Source: Lachnospiraceae bacterium (GTDB lineage Bacteria > Bacillota > Clostridia > Lachnospirales > Lachnospiraceae). Taken from it: a DNA stretch of 9,588 bases. A program made the translations under genes and the position numbers. Shown in pieces: positions 5,049 through 9,588 of this stretch (position 1 is its first letter; each line of letters opens with the position of its first letter). Location of the stretch: assembly GCA_014804185.1 (NCBI GenBank), contig JAAVAG010000097.1, positions 1 to 9,588 on the forward strand, in the 5' to 3' direction. The notes under the pieces were generated by a model that saw only the letters and a list, made by a program, of their open reading frames with translations, searched no databases and had not been told where the DNA came from.

Positions 5049-7352
5049 ATGGCAGAGGAAAAGAGGGAACTTGTCCTGGACGACGGGACAATAAGTAAAT
5101 TACAGGAAGGCATGACTCCTGAGGAACTGTTTCAGGTGCTTGTGAGACGTGTGCGCTTATACCACCCTTCTGACGATATTTCCATGATTCAGAAAGCCTA
5201 CCAGGTGGCAAGCGAAGCACACAAGGACCAGCGGCGCAAATCCGGGGAGCCATATATTATTCATCCGCTGAATGTGTCCATTATTCTGGCGGATCTGGAA
5301 ATGGATAAAGAAACGATTGTGGCGGGTCTGCTCCATGATGTGGTGGAAGACACGATTATGACGGATGAGGAGATCCAGCGGGAATTCGGAGCGGATGTGG
5401 CACTGCTTGTAGACGGCGTTACAAAGCTGGAGAGTATCCCGCTTTCCGGCAGCGGCGGAATCGGAGACACCAAGCTGGAGATGCAGGCGGAGAACCTGCG
5501 TAAGATGTTCCTTGCCATGGCAAAAGATATCCGGGTGATCCTGATCAAACTGGCAGACCGGCTGCACAATATGCGCACCCTGAAATATCAGAAGCCGGAG
5601 AGCCAGCAGAGGATTGCAAAGGAAACTATAGAAGTATACTGTCCCATTGCGCAGCGGCTGGGTATTTCCAAACTCAAGGTGGAACTGGATGATTTATCCC
5701 TGAAGTATCTGGAACCGGATGTGTATTATGATCTGGTCGAAAAAATCGATATCCGCAAAAACGACAGAGAAAAATACATCCAAAGTATCGTGGATGAAGT
5801 CGGAGAGCATATCGAACATGCCGGAATCAAAGCGCAGATTGACGGACGTGTGAAGCATTTCTTCAGTATCTATAAGAAAATGAAGAATCAGAATAAGACA
5901 ATCGACCAGATCTATGATCTTTTTGCGGTGCGGATTGTCGTCGATAATGTCAAAGACTGCTATGCGTCTCTGGGCGTTATTCATGAGATGTATAAACCCA
6001 TTCCCGGCAGATTCAAGGACTATATCGCCATGCCGAAAGCGAATATGTATCAGTCCCTGCACACGACACTGATCGGCAGCAGCGGACAGCCCTTTGAAGT
6101 GCAGATCCGCACCTTTGAGATGCACAAGGCCGCCGAGTACGGTATCGCCGCGCACTGGAAGTACAAAGACGCGTCCGACGGCAAAAAAGTGGAAAACCAG
6201 GAGGAGGCAAAGCTGACCTGGCTGCGTCAGATTCTGGAGTGGCAGAGGGATAATTCCGATAACAGGGAGTTTATGACCCTATTAAAGAGCGATCTGGATC
6301 TGTTTTCCGACAATGTGTATTGTTTTACTCCCAGCGGGGATGTGAAAAATCTGCCTGCAGGTTCCACCCCGATCGACTTTGCCTACTGTATCCACAGCGC
6401 GGTGGGAAACAGAATGGTCGGCGCCAGGGTAAACGGCAAGCTGGCGACCATCGACTATGAACTCAAAAACGGGGACCGGGTTGAGATCATCACCTCGCAG
6501 AATTCCAAAGGCCCCAGCAGGGACTGGCTGAACGTGGCCAAGAGCACACAGGCCAAAAACAAGATCAATCAGTGGTTCAAGAATCAGCTGAAAGAGGACA
6601 ACATCATCAAGGGCAAGGAGATGCTGACGGCTTACTGCAAGGCAAAAGGCATCAACATGCCGGATCTGATGAAAACGGAATATATGAACGGCATTATGGG
6701 GAAATATGGGTTCCGAGACTGGGATTCCGTACTTGCCGCCATCGGCCACGGCGGGCTGAAGGAAGGGCAGATCATCAACAAAATGCTGGAGTATTATGAC
6801 CGGGATCACAAGAAGACGCTTACCAACGAGGAAGTGCTGGCCAGTATCGCCGAGAGCGGAACAGGTTCAAAGGCGGTGACCGTGAGAGCCAGAAGCGGCA
6901 TTACTGTCAAAGGGATCACGGATGTGTCCGTGCGATTTTCCAAGTGCTGTTCCCCTGTACCCGGGGATGAGATTGTTGGCTTTGTCACCAGAGGCAGGGG
7001 CATCACGATACACCGGACAGACTGCATCAATGTTCTGAATCTTCCGGAGATCGAGCGGGCGCGCCTGATTGAGGCGGACTGGCAGGCGCCGGAGAACGGG
7101 GCTGAGGAAGAAAAATATTTTGCGGAGATTAATATTTACGCAAACAACCGCAAGGGACTTCTGGCGGATATCTCCAAGACGCTGACAGAGAGAAATATCA
7201 ATATTCTCTCCATGAACACCAGAACCAATAAACAGGGGCTGGCTACTCTGCAGACTTCTTTTGAGGTCAGCAGCAGGGAGGAACTGAACCGGGTGATCGG
7301 AAAGATACAGACCATTGAGAGCGTAGTGGATATTGAGAGAACGACAGGCTGA
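5049..7352 (+). CDS. rel: Bifunctional (p)ppGpp synthetase/hydrolase (Rel/SpoT family)
   Basis: This long RelA/SpoT homologue makes (p)ppGpp from ATP and GDP/GTP during starvation and also degrades it, controlling the stringent response from the ribosome. The 767 residues contain all expected domains. The hydrolase HD domain has RRKSGEPYIIHP (62-73), LLHDVVEDT (94-102) and ADRLHNMRT (169-177), so its catalytic HDxxED motif is intact. The synthetase domain has RFKDYIAMPK (321-330), YQSLHTT (334-340) and EVQIRT (350-355). TGS is at about 420-483, the Cys-rich zinc-finger/RIS region at about 618-660 (C633, C634, H655, C659), and the C-terminal ACT/RRM domain at about 688-767. The RFKD form of the RxKD motif is that of bifunctional Rel enzymes, not the EXDD form of monofunctional RelA. 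Possible ribosome binding sites are AGGTGG (5033-5038) or GGTGA (5041-5045). The gap to apt is 65 bases. Confidence 0.97.
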   Translation: MAEEKRELVLDDGTISKLQEGMTPEELFQVLVRRVRLYHPSDDISMIQKAYQVASEAHKDQRRKSGEPYIIHPLNVSIILADLEMDKETIVAGLLHDVVEDTIMTDEEIQREFGADVALLVDGVTKLESIPLSGSGGIGDTKLEMQAENLRKMFLAMAKDIRVILIKLADRLHNMRTLKYQKPESQQRIAKETIEVYCPIAQRLGISKLKVELDDLSLKYLEPDVYYDLVEKIDIRKNDREKYIQSIVDEVGEHIEHAGIKAQIDGRVKHFFSIYKKMKNQNKTIDQIYDLFAVRIVVDNVKDCYASLGVIHEMYKPIPGRFKDYIAMPKANMYQSLHTTLIGSSGQPFEVQIRTFEMHKAAEYGIAAHWKYKDASDGKKVENQEEAKLTWLRQILEWQRDNSDNREFMTLLKSDLDLFSDNVYCFTPSGDVKNLPAGSTPIDFAYCIHSAVGNRMVGARVNGKLATIDYELKNGDRVEIITSQNSKGPSRDWLNVAKSTQAKNKINQWFKNQLKEDNIIKGKEMLTAYCKAKGINMPDLMKTEYMNGIMGKYGFRDWDSVLAAIGHGGLKEGQIINKMLEYYDRDHKKTLTNEEVLASIAESGTGSKAVTVRARSGITVKGITDVSVRFSKCCSPVPGDEIVGFVTRGRGITIHRTDCINVLNLPEIERARLIEADWQAPENGAEEEKYFAEINIYANNRKGLLADISKTLTERNINILSMNTRTNKQGLATLQTSFEVSSREELNRVIGKIQTIESVVDIERTTG

Positions 7353-7370
7353 CAGAAAGGAAAGGAACCG

Positions 7371-8003
7371 ATGGCAGGAGTAAAAATAGGGCGCATGGTG
7401 ATAGGCGGTTACGGCACCAATTGTTATCTGATCTATCGAGAGGGAAGTCAGGATGTGATCTTTGTGGATCCTGCGGATCACGGGGATCAGATCTACCGGA
7501 AAATGAGTGAAAAGGGGTTTCGCATTCAGGCGATCCTGCTTACCCACGCTCATTTTGATCATATGTGGGGAGCAAACGACCTCAGAAAACTCACCGGGGC
7601 CAAGATTTATGCTTTGGAGGAAGAAAGAGTTCTGTGTGAGAGTGCGCAGGCAAATGTCTCTGATATGGCGGGCCGAGCCTGCACGATCAGGCCCAATGTG
7701 TATGTGAAAGACGGAGATCAGCTTACGCTGGCGGATGTCACTTTTCAGGTGATCGCAACGCCCGGCCATACGGCGGGAAGCTGCTGTTATTATTTTGAAG
7801 AGGGCGGCTTTGCAGTATGCGGGGATACCATTTTTCTGGAGTCCGTGGGGCGCACAGATTTTCCCACCGGCGACAGCAGCCGCCTGATCCGTTCTATCAA
7901 AGAAAAACTCTTCACGCTGCCTGATGAGGTAAAATTGTACCCGGGACATGGAGACAGCACCACCGTAGGACATGAGAAAAAATATAATCCATTCTGTCAG
8001 TAG
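7371..8003 (+). CDS. Metallo-beta-lactamase-fold hydrolase, glyoxalase II-like (YcbL type)
   Basis: This is a small cytoplasmic metallo-hydrolase of 210 residues. The binuclear metal motif THAHFDH is at 58-64. Further ligands are H133 in TPGHT, D152 in CGDT and H193 in PGHG, so all metal ligands appear intact. The short length, with no C-terminal substrate-binding helical domain as in full glyoxalase II, fits the YcbL-like subgroup. Members hydrolyse thioesters such as hydroxyacyl-thiol conjugates, but the substrate here is unknown. It begins 18 bases after the rel stop behind a strong AAAGGAAAGGA ribosome binding site (7356-7366), so it is probably co-transcribed with rel. This association recurs in clostridial genomes, though a functional link to the stringent response is not established. 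No signal peptide is visible. Confidence 0.9.
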   Translation: MAGVKIGRMVIGGYGTNCYLIYREGSQDVIFVDPADHGDQIYRKMSEKGFRIQAILLTHAHFDHMWGANDLRKLTGAKIYALEEERVLCESAQANVSDMAGRACTIRPNVYVKDGDQLTLADVTFQVIATPGHTAGSCCYYFEEGGFAVCGDTIFLESVGRTDFPTGDSSRLIRSIKEKLFTLPDEVKLYPGHGDSTTVGHEKKYNPFCQ

Positions 8004-8009
8004 AAACGT

Positions 8010-9341
8010 ATGAATAAGGATTTAACAACAGGAAATGTAGCAAGAACCATGCTGGCGTTTGCAGGTCCCATGATTGTGGGAAATCTGCTGCAGCAATGCT
8101 ATAATATTGCGGATACGCTGATTGTGGGCAAATACCTGGGAGCGGATGCACTGGCGGCAGTGGGATCCGCTTATACGCTGATGACTTTTCTGACCTCCAT
8201 ACTGATTGGTCTGTGCATGGGGAGCGGCGCGGTATTTTCTCTGCAATACGGGCGAAGAGATCTGCGGAGCCTGAGAAAAAGCCTTGTTGTCTCTTTTGGC
8301 TTTACAGGCGGTATTGCGGTTGTGCTAAGCGCGCTGGCTCTGCTGCTTGTGGATGTGATTCTGAAAGTCATGCAGGTGCCGGCAGAAATCACCGGCATGA
8401 TGCGGGAATATGTATGGATCGTCTTCTGGGGGATCTTTTTTGTGTTCCTCTATAATTTTTTTGCATATCTGCTCAGAGCGTTGGGAAATTCGTTTGTTCC
8501 GCTCTGTTTTCTGGGTATCTCAGCGGTTTTGAATATTGGTCTGGATCTGTTGTTTGTGATGAGGTTTGAATGGGAAATTGCGGGTGCGGCGGCCGCAACG
8601 GTGGCGGCACAGTGCTTTTCGGGCGTCGGCATCGGAATCTATACATGGTTCCATGAAAAATCTCTTCGTCCGGGCAGAAAACAGCTGCGTGTGGAGAGAG
8701 AGACGGTATCTGAGATTGTGCGTTTCTCTACGGCGTCATGTATTCAGCAGTCTGTCATGAATTTCGGCATTCTGATGATCCAGGGGCTGGTCAACAGCTT
8801 TGGACCTGCGGTTATGGCGGCGTTTGCCGCGGCGGTAAAAATCGATTCTTTTGCCTATATGCCAGCGCAGGAGTTTGGCAATGCTTTTTCGCTTTTTATA
8901 TCCCAGAATCATGGAGCCGGAAAGGGAGAGCGGGTAAAAGAAGGAACCAGAGCGGCGATTCGTATATCCGTTCTTTTTTGTCTGATTATTTCCGCGGCAG
9001 TGTTTGTCTCTGCGGCAAGCCTGATGCAGATATTTGTCAGAGCCTCCGAGACGGAGATAATTGCCAAAGGCGTCTGTTATCTGCGCATTGAGGGGGCCTG
9101 CTACTGCGGAATAGGCGTTTTGTTTTTGCTGTACGGATATTTCCGCGGAATCGGAAAGCCGGAAATGTCCATTGTACTGACGGTTATCTCACTTGGCACC
9201 AGAGTACTTCTCGCCTATCTGCTGGCTCCCATACCGCCCATAGGAGAGATCGGTATCTGGTGTGCGATTCCCATCGGCTGGATTCTGGCCGATCTGACCG
9301 GCGTCCTGTGCATTAGAAAAGAATCCCGGCAGGGTGGATGA
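8010..9341 (+). CDS. MATE-family multidrug/cation efflux transporter
   Basis: The product is a polytopic membrane transporter of 443 residues that probably exports organic cations or drugs in exchange for Na+ or H+. It has about twelve hydrophobic segments in two six-helix halves, the second starting near residue 240. The N-terminal DLTTGNVARTMLAFAGPMIV and GNLLQQCYNIADTLIVGKYL regions (residues 4-43) and LGADALAAVGS (43-53) are hallmarks of the MATE family, closest to the DinF/MepA-like branch. The second half has the matching VKIDSFAYMPAQEFGNAFS block (276-294). The start is 6 bases after the preceding stop, and I see no convincing ribosome binding site, so translation may be coupled to the upstream gene. 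The start fits the family's usual N-terminus. The substrate cannot be told from sequence. Confidence 0.92.
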   Translation: MNKDLTTGNVARTMLAFAGPMIVGNLLQQCYNIADTLIVGKYLGADALAAVGSAYTLMTFLTSILIGLCMGSGAVFSLQYGRRDLRSLRKSLVVSFGFTGGIAVVLSALALLLVDVILKVMQVPAEITGMMREYVWIVFWGIFFVFLYNFFAYLLRALGNSFVPLCFLGISAVLNIGLDLLFVMRFEWEIAGAAAATVAAQCFSGVGIGIYTWFHEKSLRPGRKQLRVERETVSEIVRFSTASCIQQSVMNFGILMIQGLVNSFGPAVMAAFAAAVKIDSFAYMPAQEFGNAFSLFISQNHGAGKGERVKEGTRAAIRISVLFCLIISAAVFVSAASLMQIFVRASETEIIAKGVCYLRIEGACYCGIGVLFLLYGYFRGIGKPEMSIVLTVISLGTRVLLAYLLAPIPPIGEIGIWCAIPIGWILADLTGVLCIRKESRQGG

Positions 9342-9353
9342 AGCCTGCTTTAT

Positions 9354-9395
9354 GCGACATGAAAAACAGCCGGTTTTAAGCGGCATGAAAAACAG
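9354..9395 (+). repeat. Two direct repeats just upstream of the rhaA promoter; candidate activator sites
   Basis: GCGACATGAAAAACAG (9354-9369) and GCGGCATGAAAAACAG (9380-9395) match at 15 of 16 bases with a 26-base period. The second copy ends on the base before the -35 hexamer. Both copies are followed by CCGGTTTT (9370-9377 and 9403-9410), directly in the first case and after seven bases in the second. The placement resembles paired sites of an AraC-type activator, which commonly regulates rhamnose genes, but no regulator gene is in the window. Confidence 0.6.
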
Positions 9396-9424
9396 TTGAC
9401 GCCCGGTTTTGTACACTTTAAAAT
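9396..9424 (+). promoter_or_regulatory. Sigma-A promoter of rhaA
   Basis: TTGACG (9396-9401, 5 of 6) and TAAAAT (9419-9424, 5 of 6) are separated by 17 bases. The start site is expected near 9431, giving a leader of about 39 bases to the ATG at 9470. This marks a new transcription unit after the MATE gene. Confidence 0.7.
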
Positions 9425-9469
9425 AAAAAATAGATGATTGACTTTGGCTCTGAGGGCAGAAAGGGAAAA

Positions 9470-9588
9470 ATGGACAGAAAAGAAAGTTATGATGCAGCCA
9501 GAAAAATGTATGCATCCATAGGAGTGGATACGGATGCAGCTATCGAAACATTAAAAGGGATTCCGGTGGCGCTTCACTGCTGGCAGGG
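9470..9588 (+). CDS. rhaA: L-rhamnose isomerase, N-terminal part (runs off the window)
   Basis: Only the first 39 codons and two further bases are present. The segment ending GIPVALHCWQG is the characteristic N-terminal block of L-rhamnose isomerase (family pattern P-[IV]-[SA]-x-HCWQGDDV). The preceding helix, with IGVDTDAAIETLK, also fits in spacing. The enzyme interconverts L-rhamnose and L-rhamnulose, the first step of rhamnose catabolism, using divalent metal in the cytoplasm. The start is supported by purine-rich GAGGG (9452-9456) and AAGGGA (9461-9466) upstream. The latter is only 3 bases from the ATG, so the more distant one, or both, may serve. A dedicated promoter and direct repeats lie upstream, suggesting sugar-responsive control. 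Identification rests on a short segment, but the HCWQG block is distinctive. Confidence 0.88.
   Translation, partial: MDRKESYDAARKMYASIGVDTDAAIETLKGIPVALHCWQ

Noticed and set aside
4075..5253. A 392-codon minus-strand open frame across apt and the start of rel.
   Set aside because: It covers the apt promoter and gene in antisense, has low-complexity shadow composition and no recognisable domain.
6867..7973. A 368-codon minus-strand open frame across the end of rel and the MBL gene.
   Set aside because: It is antisense to well-conserved rel and hydrolase motifs and has no domain of its own.
9329..9351. GCAGG/CCTGC with a short T-run at the end of the MATE gene as a terminator.
   Set aside because: It has only five pairs with a 10-base loop overlapping the stop codon and three Ts. 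This is too weak to call.
9354..9410. Repeats upstream of rhaA as a CRISPR array.
   Set aside because: There are only two short copies with a 10-base gap, no further units and no cas genes. The position at a promoter fits regulatory sites.

Overview
The window looks like chromosomal DNA from an anaerobic Firmicute, most likely a Lachnospiraceae (Clostridium cluster XIVa) member. This rests on the gene order uppS-cdsA-dxr-rseP, the strong AGGAGG-type ribosome binding sites, the sigma-A promoters, a single bifunctional Rel protein and the adjacent metallo-beta-lactamase-fold gene. The placement comes from family resemblance and gene order, not from a database search. All genes lie on the + strand.

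Region 1 (1-3745) is a tight envelope and isoprenoid operon. It holds undecaprenyl diphosphate synthase (uppS, 5' end outside the window), phosphatidate cytidylyltransferase (cdsA), DXP reductoisomerase (dxr) and the site-2 intramembrane metalloprotease RseP. Gaps between genes are 4, 46 and 6 bases. Dxr makes MEP-pathway precursors, UppS turns isoprenoid units into the lipid carrier for wall synthesis, CdsA makes CDP-diacylglycerol for phospholipids, and RseP acts in membrane proteolysis and signalling. A probable intrinsic terminator follows (3771-3823).

Region 2 (3746-4458) carries most of the unexplained sequence. It has a hairpin abutting the rseP stop, a terminator hairpin whose 3' arm and tail overlap a good sigma-A promoter, and a 19-bp dyad over that promoter's start site. 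It also has a small one-pass membrane-protein gene whose reading frame is broken by a one-base shift (3942-4293). The strong apt promoter ends the region.

Region 3 (4459-9341) holds apt (adenine salvage), a full-length bifunctional (p)ppGpp synthetase/hydrolase, a glyoxalase-II-like metallo-hydrolase and a MATE-family efflux transporter. They are probably co-transcribed from the apt promoter.

Region 4 (9342-9588) is a new transcription unit. A near-consensus promoter, with two direct-repeat elements immediately upstream of its -35, precedes the start of L-rhamnose isomerase (rhaA), which runs off the window.

Most of the window is conserved housekeeping sequence. I see no CRISPR array, transposase, tRNA, rRNA or phage gene, and no clear undescribed system. 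The points most worth following are the frame-broken membrane gene with its promoter/dyad, and the repeats upstream of rhaA.
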